A stretch of DNA of 64,000 nt from Arenicellales bacterium (GTDB lineage: Bacteria; Pseudomonadota; Gammaproteobacteria; BMS3Bbin11). The notes under the pieces are model-generated. The model was given only the letters and a program-made list of their open reading frames with translations. It did not search any database and was not told where the DNA came from. Made by a program: the position numbers and the translations under genes. Below are positions 26,228 through 35,026 of the stretch, one piece after another. How positions within the stretch are numbered: the first letter of the stretch is position 1; each line of letters opens with the position of its first letter. Where the stretch lies: assembly GCA_029287915.1 (NCBI GenBank), contig JARFQE010000055.1:1-64000 (forward strand), written 5' to 3'.

Positions 26228-27623
26228 GGTTCTCCGTGAAACGATTTATTGTCGGAAGAGTTGCCAGTTCACCGCGGCTGGAAAGGGTCTCATTGAGGCT
26301 GCGTCCCAGTGCGTCGAATATCATGCCATAGGTTACCGCATGCAGGGTACCACCGGCCAGTGTACCAATGCCGGGAAAGGCCTTCATCGCATTCCCGAGC
26401 ACGGCCATGATAAGAGCTAGATGGCGATTAAGGCGGGATTGACCGAGTTTAAGCAGGCGGTCAATTTCAAGTTGACTGACTGGAACCTCATATAATGAGC
26501 AGAGGCTTTTTACCAGGCTGATGCCAAGCGCACCCTGAATAAGAATATCAGTGCCGGGGCTAATTGCTGCCATTGCTCCAATCACGGCACTGCGAGTATG
26601 GTTGCGAACCAGTGACTGTCCTTGCTCTATTCGCTGACGCAGTTCAGCTTCATCGAGAGTGCGGGCAGCCAGGGTGAAGACAGCAGAGTCACGTAGTTGT
26701 TCCAATCTTTCAGGATCTCTATCAATGCGTCGTTGCAGGGCGCGGGCCAGCTCCCCGATATCCGGCGCTATGCTTCTAATTTCCGTGGTTTCAGTACCGT
26801 CTGGATGCTTTATCACAAGTTTTTTTTCAGCTTTGGTACTGATGGCAACTACTGCAATGTCCTTGATTTCCTTCGTGCGTTCACGAAGTTGATCAAGAAT
26901 TTGTCTGCGTTCCTCATTGCTGTACCAGTCAGTTTTATTCAGCGCCAAAATTAGCGGTTTATTAAGATCTGCAAGAAGCTTAAGTTCATTCAATTGCTGA
27001 CGTGTCAGATCCGCATTACAAAGATAAATGACCAAATGCGCCCGGATTGCCTCTGTGCGAGCAGCTTCACTGAGTCCATGATTGCCCGCATCCTGAAAGC
27101 CGGGCATATCGATAACAATGACTTCATCACCGGACGGTGTTATCCAGTGGTACTCGATAGTCTCTCTGGTTGTGCCACCAGTGACTTCGGATCGTGCCTG
27201 GGCATTGGGTAGCAGGCTATTGATCAGACTGCTTTTACCGGTACTGATGGTGCCGGCAAGCGCAATGTAGAGTTTGCCCGTTTGCCGTCTGAGCCCTAAT
27301 TTGCCTAATTCAACTTTTGCAGATTCAATATCAATTCCAGTTTCTTCAGCTTTCTCTATTCGCTGCTGTAGACTGGATTCATCTATGTTCTCTTTTTGTA
27401 TGCCCGATTTTTTTACAGGACGTAGTAGTTTCCAGAGTATGACCGCACTGGCGCTGCTAAAGACTAGCAATATAAATGCGAACAGGCTGCTGATATACCA
27501 TGGCGCTGTCTGCAGTCTGTCCCAGAGCGAGAGCAAGGTGTCACCCGCCATGCCTGTGATGACCAGCAGCAGCAGGAACAACAGGACAACAGCTGTGGCC
27601 AGTAGATAGCGAAGTGTTTTCAT
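26151..27623 (-). CDS. Membrane-anchored GTPase with DUF697 domain (first of pair)
   Basis: 490 residues. Two transmembrane helices (about 5-25 and 43-65) precede a short coiled coil (SLQQRIEKAEETGIDIESAK). The GTPase domain shows GTISTGKSS (about 124-132), DMPGFQDAG and LNKTDWY. A DUF697-like C-terminal domain (about 330-470) has AISPGTDILIQGALGISLVK and a Gly-rich segment. The architecture (membrane hairpin, GTPase, helical domain) resembles bacterial dynamin-like or stress-linked GTPases. It overlaps the second GTPase gene. The short spacer to the divergent DUF2333 gene (117 bases) must hold both promoters. Confidence 0.88.
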   Translation of the reverse strand: MKTLRYLLATAVVLLFLLLLVITGMAGDTLLSLWDRLQTAPWYISSLFAFILLVFSSASAVILWKLLRPVKKSGIQKENIDESSLQQRIEKAEETGIDIESAKVELGKLGLRRQTGKLYIALAGTISTGKSSLINSLLPNAQARSEVTGGTTRETIEYHWITPSGDEVIVIDMPGFQDAGNHGLSEAARTEAIRAHLVIYLCNADLTRQQLNELKLLADLNKPLILALNKTDWYSNEERRQILDQLRERTKEIKDIAVVAISTKAEKKLVIKHPDGTETTEIRSIAPDIGELARALQRRIDRDPERLEQLRDSAVFTLAARTLDEAELRQRIEQGQSLVRNHTRSAVIGAMAAISPGTDILIQGALGISLVKSLCSLYEVPVSQLEIDRLLKLGQSRLNRHLALIMAVLGNAMKAFPGIGTLAGGTLHAVTYGMIFDALGRSLNETLSSRGELATLPTINRFTENLGDQLEKRTGDILRLVMEAKEKQEK

Positions 27624-27740
27624 CTTATTGTGATTTTCAGGAATAGCAGTATATACATGATAGAGTACTGGCAGTCAGGGCAGAGTGTCAGATTCAGTAT
27701 TGACAGGTTTCGTTAAATTCCAACAATCGGACAAGCATAC

Positions 27741-28808
27741 ATGAATAAAAAACTCCAGCAACAGGCAATAGCAGCGAGCAGCGCAGTTGGTAATGTGTTG
27801 AAACCCGCTACATGGAAGGAAAAAGGCCTGCGTTGGTCAATTGGCATGGCTACATTCCTGTTATCTCTACTGATGTTGCTGCTATCCATATACTGGAGCA
27901 GAACACCAGATATGTTTGATGTCATCGAAAATACACAGATTGTTGCAGCTCGCTCTGAAGGCGAAAAGTTAGTCCCCGGCAGTGTCACTACGGCAGCATT
28001 GATTACAGTAAGCAATACCTTGCTGGATAAACCGGGAGGATTTCTCAGTAATGATATTATGCCCCCTTCAGTATTGCTGGATAATATGCCTAACTGGGAG
28101 TTCGGTGTGCTGGTACAGGTACGTGATCTGGCTCGTGCCCTGCGCAATGATTTGAGTCGATCACAGTCCCAGTCACTGGAAGACAGGGATTTGATGGTGT
28201 CAGAACCGCAGTTCAATATTAATAATGAATCATGGATGTTTCCTTCCGCAGAAGGCTCCTATCACAACGGGATAATAGCGCTTGAGTCCTATCTTGGACG
28301 GCTGGTAGATGCTGATGATACCAACGCCCAGTTTTTTGCCCGAGCTGATAATTTACGAAACTGGTTGCAGATAGTCGAGAAAAGACTGGGTGGACTGTCG
28401 CAACGCTTATCGGCCAGTGTCGGGCAGCTGCGTGTCAATACTGATCTTGCTGGCGATGCCGATGCGACCCAATCTACACCGACACAGGAAGATTTGGTTA
28501 TCGAGACACCGTGGACGAAAATTGATGATAATTTCTTTGAGGCTCGTGGAGCTGCCTGGGCTCTGTTACATTTCCTGAAAGCGGTGGAGATAGATTTTGA
28601 ACCTGTTTTACGCAAAAAGAATGCTGTCGTCAGCCTGCGCCAGATAGTACGAGAGCTGGAATCTACCCAGGATCCAATCTGGAGCCCTGTTATTCTAAAT
28701 GGTAGTGGTTTTGGCTTTGTTTCCAATCATTCGCTGGTAATGGCCTCCTATATCTCAAGAGCCAATGCGGCCATTATAGATTTACGCAATCTGTTGATGG
28801 ATGGTTGA
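27741..28808 (+). CDS. DUF2333 membrane protein
   Basis: 355 residues. One N-terminal transmembrane helix (about 32-52, GMATFLLSLLMLLLSIYW) precedes a large periplasmic part. The signature stretches are NTLLDKPGGFLSNDIMPPSV and LLDNMPNWEFGVLVQVRDLA, characteristic of DUF2333 in Gammaproteobacteria. No enzymatic motif is seen. It is transcribed away from the GTPase pair, which may be coincidence or shared envelope function. A 5-base ggcag/ctgcc hairpin follows the stop (28809-28826) without a T run. Confidence 0.88.
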   Translation: MNKKLQQQAIAASSAVGNVLKPATWKEKGLRWSIGMATFLLSLLMLLLSIYWSRTPDMFDVIENTQIVAARSEGEKLVPGSVTTAALITVSNTLLDKPGGFLSNDIMPPSVLLDNMPNWEFGVLVQVRDLARALRNDLSRSQSQSLEDRDLMVSEPQFNINNESWMFPSAEGSYHNGIIALESYLGRLVDADDTNAQFFARADNLRNWLQIVEKRLGGLSQRLSASVGQLRVNTDLAGDADATQSTPTQEDLVIETPWTKIDDNFFEARGAAWALLHFLKAVEIDFEPVLRKKNAVVSLRQIVRELESTQDPIWSPVILNGSGFGFVSNHSLVMASYISRANAAIIDLRNLLMDG

Positions 28809-29007
28809 GGCAGGTATTCAACTGCCAAGTTTCATTTATTACTATTAAATCTAGTGTAATTTAATTTCCTTCAGAATTTGCACGAAATACTGAAAATCCT
28901 GTCTGAATAAGGTAAAGTCGCGCCTCTATTTTCTCGGAATCAGCGACTGTGCTTCTGGTTCCACACTTTGAAAAGAATTACCAGATAATTTACCAGGGAG
29001 TTTCAAG

Positions 29008-29700
29008 ATGGCTAACGATTTCCTTATCGCCCCTTCAATCCTGTCCGCTGATTTCGCCAGACTCGGTGAAGAAGTGGATAATGTACTGGCATCCGGTGCC
29101 GATGTGGTTCATTTCGACGTCATGGATAATCACTATGTGCCAAACTTGACCATTGGGCCATTAGTATGCGAGGCATTACGCAAACACGGCGTTACTGCCG
29201 ATATAGATGTGCATCTAATGGTCAAGCCAGTAGATCGTATCATTCCAGATTTTGCCGCAGCGGGCGCCTCCTATATTACATTTCACCCTGAGGCTTCAGA
29301 GCACGTCGACCGGAGCCTACAATTGATTAAAAGTGAAGGATGCAAGGCCGGCCTGGTATTTAACCCGGCTACTCCACTGGATATACTTGAATATGTCATG
29401 GACAAAGTTGATCTGATTTTGCTTATGTCAGTAAACCCGGGCTTTGGCGGTCAGAGCTTCATCAATTCTGCTCTGGCAAAACTGCGCCAGTCTCGTAAAC
29501 TGATCGAGGCTTCCGGCAGAGATATACGTCTTGAAATTGATGGTGGCGTCAAAGTCGATAACATCCGTGAAATTGCCGAGGCCGGTGCGGATATGTTTGT
29601 TGCAGGATCAGCCATTTTTGGGGCAGCCAATGAGGCTGATCCTCACCACTATGAAACTGTGGTCTCTGCCATGCGTGCCGAGCTGGCCAAGACCAGTTAG
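29008..29700 (+). CDS. rpe: Ribulose-phosphate 3-epimerase
   Basis: 230 residues, TIM barrel. It interconverts ribulose 5-phosphate and xylulose 5-phosphate in the pentose phosphate and Calvin pathways. Motifs are [17 protein letters not shown] (N-terminal), [16 protein letters not shown] with the catalytic Asp and metal His, [18 protein letters not shown] (phosphate loop) and [10 protein letters not shown]. The ribosome site is CCAGGGAGTTTCAAG. It heads the conserved rpe-gph-trp run; gph begins three bases after its stop. Confidence 0.97.
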   Translation: MANDFLIAPSILSADFARLGEEVDNVLASGADVVHFDVMDNHYVPNLTIGPLVCEALRKHGVTADIDVHLMVKPVDRIIPDFAAAGASYITFHPEASEHVDRSLQLIKSEGCKAGLVFNPATPLDILEYVMDKVDLILLMSVNPGFGGQSFINSALAKLRQSRKLIEASGRDIRLEIDGGVKVDNIREIAEAGADMFVAGSAIFGAANEADPHHYETVVSAMRAELAKTS

Positions 29701-29703
29701 CAT

Positions 29704-30405
29704 GTGAAGATTGAATTGACTAGCGCACAAAAAATTAGTGTAAGCATGGTCATGATTGACCTCGATGGTACGCTCATCAATACTGCACCGGATCTGGCCG
29801 ACAGTGTTAATATTATGTTGCAGAAGATGGGTAGAGAGCCATGGCCGCTGGAGAAAGTGTCTGGCTGGATTGGTAATGGTGTTAGTAGACTGGTCAAACG
29901 CGCCCTGACAGACTCCATGGATGGTGAGCCTGATAGAGACGATTATGAAAAGGCTTATAACCTGTTTCTACAGGCCTATGGCGACAACGTCTCGGCAAAA
30001 AGCCGCCCTTACGACGGAGTAGTTTCAGGTCTGAATAAGCTCAAAGCAGCTGGTTTCCATTTGGCATGTGTAACCAACAAAGCAGAAGCCTTTACCTTGC
30101 CGTTGCTGGCTGATCTTAAACTAGACGGTTATTTCGAGCTGGTAGTTTCGGGTGATTCACTAGCACGAAAAAAACCCGATCCGTTGCCATTGATTTATGC
30201 CTGTGAATATTTCGGCATAACCCCTCAACAAGGCATACTAATAGGTGATTCGGCCAATGATGTAAAAGCTGCACTGGCAGCAGGTATGCATGTCATCTGT
30301 GTCAACTATGGTTACAATCAGGGCGTCGATCTAACTACCCTGCAGACTCAGGGTGTGATAGATTCACTGGACAAACTCGATCAGCAACTGTCATTGCTGA
30401 TTTAG
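29704..30405 (+). CDS. gph: Phosphoglycolate phosphatase
   Basis: 233 residues if read from GTG 29704; ATG 29746 (MVMIDLDGTL) is an in-frame alternative closer to the usual family start, with little ribosome-site support for either. HAD motifs are IDLDGTLINTAPDLAD (motif I), VTNKAE (motif II), KKPDPLPL (motif III) and GDSANDVKAALAAGM (motif IV). It dephosphorylates 2-phosphoglycolate, formed by Rubisco oxygenation or DNA repair. It begins three bases after rpe. The trp leader ORF starts 24 bases after its stop, so rpe-gph may read through into trp. Confidence 0.93.
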   Translation: MKIELTSAQKISVSMVMIDLDGTLINTAPDLADSVNIMLQKMGREPWPLEKVSGWIGNGVSRLVKRALTDSMDGEPDRDDYEKAYNLFLQAYGDNVSAKSRPYDGVVSGLNKLKAAGFHLACVTNKAEAFTLPLLADLKLDGYFELVVSGDSLARKKPDPLPLIYACEYFGITPQQGILIGDSANDVKAALAAGMHVICVNYGYNQGVDLTTLQTQGVIDSLDKLDQQLSLLI

Positions 30406-30429
30406 CAGTTATTTGGCGGAAACTAGTTT

Positions 30430-30477
30430 ATGGAAAACATGATCAAAAAACAGGAGGCATGGATCTGGCGATGGTGA
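30430..30477 (+). CDS. trpL: trp leader peptide with three Trp codons
   Basis: A 15-codon ORF reads MENMIKKQEAWIWRW and stops at TGA 30475-30477; ATG 30439 in the same frame gives the 12-residue form. Three TGG codons in the last five positions, alternating with Ile and Arg, are the mark of a ribosome-stalling attenuation leader. It lies 58 bases before trpE. GGCGGA, ten bases upstream of the first ATG, could be the ribosome site. Downstream sequence can pair in two ways: a 5-base hairpin over the stop (30477-30491), or aaacagga (30448-30455) with tcctgttt (30504-30511). No U-rich terminator is evident, so the exact mechanism is open. Confidence 0.75.
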   Translation: MENMIKKQEAWIWRW

Positions 30478-30511
30478 AGCGTTGAGCGCTTACGTCCGTT
30501 ATATCCTGTTT
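30477..30511 (+). promoter_or_regulatory. Possible trp attenuator secondary structures
   Basis: The sequence aagcg-ttgag-cgctt (30477-30491) forms a small hairpin that overlaps the leader stop. The stretch tcctgttt (30504-30511) is fully complementary to aaacagga in the leader coding part (30448-30455). A ribosome stalled at the Trp codons would cover the region between and change the balance. There is no strong poly-U tract before trpE. Confidence 0.4.
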
Positions 30512-30534
30512 ACAGTTTAAGGTGATGTTTTCCC

Positions 30535-32022
30535 ATGTTTTTGAAAAAATCTGAATTTGATTCCTATGCCGCTAGCGGCTATACACGCATACCTGTTGTG
30601 CGTGAAGTGCTGGCCGATCTCGATACTCCGTTAAGCACCTATATCAAACTCGCTGGCAGTGAGTATTCCTATTTATTTGAATCCGTCTCTGGCAGCGAGA
30701 AAGCAAGTCGTTACTCCATCATCGGCCTGTCAGCGAGACGACTATTTCGTGCTAGCGGTAATCAAGTAGAAATACTCGAGGATGGGGAGATTGTTGAATC
30801 CCTGACAGTCATTGATCCTCTAGAGGCAGTGCGTGAGTATCTGCAAAGATTCAAGGCTCCTGATATCGAAGATCTGCCTCGTTTCACTGGTGGTCTGGTC
30901 GGGTATTTCGCATACGATACCATTCGCTATATCGAGCCCAGCCTGGGCGAGAGCCGGCATCCAGATCCATTGCAGACACCTGATATTCTACTGATGGTGT
31001 CAGATGAAATTCTTATCTTTGACAAACTCAAAGGGCGTTTGTTTATAGTCATCAATGTCGATCCACGTGAGGAAAATGCGTGGGAGTCTGGTCAGCAGCG
31101 TATTGAAGAGCTGATAGGGCAGCTTGATAAGCCACTATCACATCAGCGTAAAGCCTCTACCTCCGTGGTAAGCGAAGATGATTTCCTTTCTGGTTTCACT
31201 CGGGAGGGCTATATGCAGGCTGTTGAGCGAGCGCGTGAATATATACGTGCTGGTGACATCATGCAGGTCGTATTATCGCAACGCATGAGCATTCCCTACC
31301 AGGCTAAAGCGCTGGATCTGTATCGAGCACTGCGTACGCTGAACCCTTCACCCTATATGTACTTCATGAACCTCGGTGATTTTCAGGTGGTCGGATCGTC
31401 ACCAGAAATTCTGGTGCAGGTGGATTCAGGTAAGGCCACAGTAAGGCCGATAGCTGGCACACGGCCTCGCGGTAAAACTGAGGCTGAGGATGTGGCAATG
31501 GAACAGGACCTGCTGGCTGATCCTAAAGAACTGGCTGAGCATCTTATGCTGGTTGATCTTGGACGAAATGACCTGGGCCGCATTGCTGAGATCGGTAGTG
31601 TAGAACTTACCGAACGCATGGTTATTGAACGTTACTCTCATGTTATGCATATTGTTTCCAATGTGGTCTGTGATATACGTAAAGAGTTTGATGCTATTGA
31701 TGTTCTAAGAGCCACTTTTCCGGCCGGTACAGTTAGTGGCGCGCCAAAAATCAGGGCGATGGAAATCATTGATGAACTGGAGCCGGTCAAAAGAGGCGTT
31801 TATTCCGGTGCAGTAGGTTATCTTGGCTGGAACGGAAACATGGATACAGCTATCGCTATTCGCACCTCGGTAATCAAGGATGGCATGCTCAATATACAGG
31901 TTGGTGCCGGCATAGTCGCTGACTCTCAACCCGATATGGAATGGGAAGAGACCCTGAATAAGGGTAGAGCAACATTCCGGGCTGTGGCAATGGCTGCAGG
32001 CGGTTTCAGGCAACTTAGCTAA
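30535..32022 (+). CDS. trpE: Anthranilate synthase component I
   Basis: 495 residues. It uses chorismate and ammonia (from TrpG) to make anthranilate, the first step of tryptophan synthesis. The N-terminal domain has the feedback-inhibition region SYLFESVSG (equivalent of the LLES Trp-binding motif). The C-terminal chorismate-binding domain shows [65 protein letters not shown] and [12 protein letters not shown] 30535 has AAGGTGATG upstream. It is followed by trpG after 11 bases, so component I and II are coupled. A leader peptide with Trp codons precedes it. Confidence 0.97.
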   Translation: MFLKKSEFDSYAASGYTRIPVVREVLADLDTPLSTYIKLAGSEYSYLFESVSGSEKASRYSIIGLSARRLFRASGNQVEILEDGEIVESLTVIDPLEAVREYLQRFKAPDIEDLPRFTGGLVGYFAYDTIRYIEPSLGESRHPDPLQTPDILLMVSDEILIFDKLKGRLFIVINVDPREENAWESGQQRIEELIGQLDKPLSHQRKASTSVVSEDDFLSGFTREGYMQAVERAREYIRAGDIMQVVLSQRMSIPYQAKALDLYRALRTLNPSPYMYFMNLGDFQVVGSSPEILVQVDSGKATVRPIAGTRPRGKTEAEDVAMEQDLLADPKELAEHLMLVDLGRNDLGRIAEIGSVELTERMVIERYSHVMHIVSNVVCDIRKEFDAIDVLRATFPAGTVSGAPKIRAMEIIDELEPVKRGVYSGAVGYLGWNGNMDTAIAIRTSVIKDGMLNIQVGAGIVADSQPDMEWEETLNKGRATFRAVAMAAGGFRQLS

Positions 32023-32033
32023 GGAGGCATAAC

Positions 32034-32612
32034 ATGTTGTTGATGATTGATAATTATGACTCCTTCACCTACAACCTGGTGCAGTACTTTGGGGAATTGG
32101 GTGCCGATGTTCACATACACCGGAATGATAAGATTAGCCTGGATGAAATAGAAGTGATGCAGCCGCAGAGAATCGTTATATCACCCGGCCCCTGTACACC
32201 AAATGAAGCAGGGATCTCTGTTGAAGTTATTAAACATTTCAGTGGCCGCGTGCCGATACTGGGCGTCTGCCTGGGTCACCAGAGTATCGGACAGGCCTTT
32301 GGTGGCAAAATCGTTCGTGCGAAAACCCTGATGCATGGCAAGATCTCGATGATCCATCATAATAACTCTGGTGTATTCAGGGGACTGCAAAACCCTTTGC
32401 AGGCGACTCGCTATCATTCACTGGTTATTGATCGTGAAACGCTTCCCGCATGCCTGGAAGTAACGGCCTGGACCGATGATGATGAGATTATGGGCGTGCG
32501 ACACCGGACACTGGATGTAGAAGGTGTACAATTTCATCCAGAATCTATTTTGACCCATCAGGGGCATGAACTACTGGCTAATTTTCTTGCAGAAAGAAAG
32601 GACGGAAGTTGA
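32034..32612 (+). CDS. trpG: Anthranilate synthase component II (glutamine amidotransferase)
   Basis: 192 residues. It supplies ammonia from glutamine to TrpE; many such proteins also serve PabB in folate synthesis. The type I amidotransferase triad is visible: nucleophile Cys in [15 protein letters not shown], and His and Glu in [11 protein letters not shown]. The N-terminal [20 protein letters not shown] is typical. The ribosome site is AAGGAGGC. It is followed by a 115-base spacer with inverted heptad repeats before trpD, so the trpEG and trpDC pairs may be expressed differently. Confidence 0.97.
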   Translation: MLLMIDNYDSFTYNLVQYFGELGADVHIHRNDKISLDEIEVMQPQRIVISPGPCTPNEAGISVEVIKHFSGRVPILGVCLGHQSIGQAFGGKIVRAKTLMHGKISMIHHNNSGVFRGLQNPLQATRYHSLVIDRETLPACLEVTAWTDDDEIMGVRHRTLDVEGVQFHPESILTHQGHELLANFLAERKDGS

Positions 32613-32613
32613 A

Positions 32614-32702
32614 AGTTCCAAGTTCCAAGCTCCAAGTTAAACCCGTATCGATTTTTTTGTCTTCTGTGTTTGCTTGGAACCTGGGACCTGGATCTTGGGG
32701 CT
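32614..32702. repeat. Inverted heptad-repeat element between trpG and trpD
   Basis: The left arm holds agttcca, agttcca, agctcca, agtt (32614-32638). The right arm holds gcttgga, acctggg, acctgga, tcttggg, gct (32672-32702). The arms are imperfectly complementary, so a long stem with an internal T-run is possible. The seven-base period matches the element at 5087-5187. Confidence 0.65.
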
Positions 32703-32727
32703 AAAAAACGACTAAAGGATTTAAGTT

Positions 32728-33744
32728 ATGGACATGCAAACCGCCATTCAATATGTAATCTCGGACAAAAACCTGGCCGCGAGCGAGATGCGTCATGTTA
32801 TGCAGTTGATTATGACTGGACAGGCCACGCCAGCTCAGGTCGGCGGATTCCTGATAGGCCTGCGCTGCAAAGGTGAAACCGTCGATGAGATCGCAGCTGC
32901 TGCACAGGTGATGCGTGAACTTGCCGATCACGTCAATGTTACGCCTGATTATCTAGTGGATACCTGTGGTACCGGGGGTGACTCCAGTAATACATTTAAT
33001 GTCTCTACCAGTTCTGCATTTGTTGTTGCAGCAGCCGGTGGCAGGGTTGCCAAGCATGGTAATCGTTCCATATCTAGCAACAGTGGCAGTGCAGACGTGC
33101 TGGAAGCTGCCGGTGTCAGGCTTGACCTGACAGCTGAGCAGGTGGCGGAGTGCGTCAATGAAATCGGCGTGGGTTTCATGTTCGCGCCTTTACATCACAG
33201 TGCTATGAAACATGCCATCGGTCCGCGCAAGGAGATGGCGGTTAGAACTATTTTCAATATCCTCGGCCCGTTAACAAATCCTGCAGGTGCACCAAACCAG
33301 GTGTTGGGCGTGTTCGCAAATGAGCTGCTGGAACCGTTGGCAGAAGTTTTGTCCAGGCTGGGCAGCCGTCATGTACTGGTAGTACATGGAGAAGACGGCA
33401 TGGATGAGATCAGCATCTCTGCACCCACTCATGTTGCCGAACTAAATGACTCAGCGATCAGCACCTATACCGTGACGCCTGAACAATTTGATATGGCAAC
33501 TCAGCCTATAGAAAAAATCAAAGTCAATGATATCGAAAGCAGTCTTCGAATGATGAATGATGTGCTGGCAAATGTAGATGGTGCGGCCAGGGATATCGTT
33601 GCCCTGAATGCCGGTGCTGCCATTTACGCCAGTGGGCTTACCGATGAGCTCGATACAGGTGTAAAACTAGCGCTGGAAGTGCTCTCATCTGGTGCTGCAG
33701 CCGATCGATTACAGCAACTCGTCAATATGACCAATCAGTTCTGA
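32728..33744 (+). CDS. trpD: Anthranilate phosphoribosyltransferase
   Basis: 338 residues. It joins anthranilate to PRPP. The phosphate-binding and active-site motifs are [37 protein letters not shown] and [19 protein letters not shown]. The late motif [10 protein letters not shown] holds the Mg-binding Asp and Glu. The single-domain form, without a fused TrpG, is usual here. The start is ATG 32728 with AAAGGATTTAAG upstream. Its stop overlaps the trpC start (TGATG), implying coupled translation. Confidence 0.97.
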   Translation: MDMQTAIQYVISDKNLAASEMRHVMQLIMTGQATPAQVGGFLIGLRCKGETVDEIAAAAQVMRELADHVNVTPDYLVDTCGTGGDSSNTFNVSTSSAFVVAAAGGRVAKHGNRSISSNSGSADVLEAAGVRLDLTAEQVAECVNEIGVGFMFAPLHHSAMKHAIGPRKEMAVRTIFNILGPLTNPAGAPNQVLGVFANELLEPLAEVLSRLGSRHVLVVHGEDGMDEISISAPTHVAELNDSAISTYTVTPEQFDMATQPIEKIKVNDIESSLRMMNDVLANVDGAARDIVALNAGAAIYASGLTDELDTGVKLALEVLSSGAAADRLQQLVNMTNQF

Positions 33745-34550
33745 TGAGCAAGGTCGCAGATATTCTATTAAAGATACTCGATACCAAGGCTCGAGAAGTC
33801 GAGCAGAGTAAACAACAAGTTTCGTTACAGCAGATCAAGTCCGAACTTGAAAGCATTGCACCCACCAGGGATTTTGTCGGTGCCATCAGGGAACGTGTCG
33901 AGGCAGGCAGGGTGGCAACCATTGCAGAAATCAAAAAAGCCTCTCCAAGCAAGGGCGTCATACGCGAGGACTTTAACCCGGCACAGATTGCACGCAGTTA
34001 TGAAAACGGCGGAGCTGCCTGTCTGTCGGTGTTGACCGATGTAGAGTATTTTCAGGGTGATGATGCCTATCTGCAGCAGGCTAAAGCGGCTTGTATGTTA
34101 CCGGTATTACGCAAGGAATTTATCATAGACCCCTACCAGGTCTATGAATCCCGTCTGATCGGTGCTGATTGCATCTTGTTGATTGTGGCTGCACTGGATG
34201 ATCTACAGCTACGGGAATTTACCAAACTGGCACATTCGCTTGATATGGGGGTACTGGTAGAAGTGCATGATGCAGAAGAGTTGTCGCGTGCGTTGATGCT
34301 TAACACAACCCTAATAGGTATCAACAATCGAAATCTGCGTACCTTTGAAACCACGCTGCAGACGACGATTTCACTGCTTGCTGGGATACCTGATGACCGG
34401 ATTGTCGTCACCGAGAGTGGTATACATGATCGTTCCGATGTAGAGAGTATGCTGGCACATAATGTGCGTGCTTTCCTGATTGGCGAAACCTTTATGCGTG
34501 CACAACAGCCGGGTGATAGACTGGCACAATTGTTCGAGGGGCAATTATGA
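33744..34550 (+). CDS. trpC: Indole-3-glycerol phosphate synthase
   Basis: 268 residues, single-domain TIM barrel without a fused TrpF. It closes the indole ring. Motifs are [19 protein letters not shown] with the catalytic Lys, [32 protein letters not shown] and [11 protein letters not shown]. It ends with the usual phosphate loop ([13 protein letters not shown]). It overlaps trpD by one base and the OsmC gene by four (ATGA). trpF, trpB and trpA are not in the window, as is usual when the trp genes are split. Confidence 0.97.
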   Translation: MSKVADILLKILDTKAREVEQSKQQVSLQQIKSELESIAPTRDFVGAIRERVEAGRVATIAEIKKASPSKGVIREDFNPAQIARSYENGGAACLSVLTDVEYFQGDDAYLQQAKAACMLPVLRKEFIIDPYQVYESRLIGADCILLIVAALDDLQLREFTKLAHSLDMGVLVEVHDAEELSRALMLNTTLIGINNRNLRTFETTLQTTISLLAGIPDDRIVVTESGIHDRSDVESMLAHNVRAFLIGETFMRAQQPGDRLAQLFEGQL

Positions 34551-34966
34551 AAGTAGAAGTCGAGTGGGTTGGTGGAAAGGCATTTGAGGCTGTTGCTGAC
34601 AGCGGGCACAAGGTGATAATGGATGCCAGTCCAGAAGTCGGTGGAGAAAACCGTGGCTCCAGGCCAATGGAAATGATCTTGATGGGGCTTGGTGGCTGTT
34701 CCTCAATCGACGTGGTGATGATGTTAGAAAAATCACGCCAGGATGTCACTGATTGCAGGGTGGTGATAGAGGCACAGCGTGCAGATGCTATTCCCGCTGT
34801 GTTTACACATATACATGTGCATTTTATTGTCACAGGCCGCGGATTGAATGCCAAACAGGTTGAGCGCGCGGTCAAGTTATCTGCTGAGAAGTATTGTTCG
34901 GTATCGATTATGCTGGCGCAGGCTGTAGTAATGAGTCATGATTTTGAAATCAGAGAAACAGAGTAA
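34547..34966 (+). CDS. OsmC/YhfA-family peroxide-reactive protein
   Basis: 139 residues. OsmC-family members reduce organic peroxides with a conserved Cys pair. Here one Cys is in [12 protein letters not shown] and the other in [11 protein letters not shown], the expected spacing. The N-terminus ([17 protein letters not shown]) and RPMEMILMG are typical of the YhfA branch. It overlaps trpC by four bases, so it is co-translated with the trp genes, a linkage common in related genomes. Whether it acts on tryptophan-derived peroxides is unknown. Confidence 0.93.
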   Translation: MKVEVEWVGGKAFEAVADSGHKVIMDASPEVGGENRGSRPMEMILMGLGGCSSIDVVMMLEKSRQDVTDCRVVIEAQRADAIPAVFTHIHVHFIVTGRGLNAKQVERAVKLSAEKYCSVSIMLAQAVVMSHDFEIRETE

Positions 34967-35026
34967 AGAAAAGAGGGAACATGAAAACCTCAATAACAGA
35001 TAGTTAAAATCTAAAACGAATAATCT

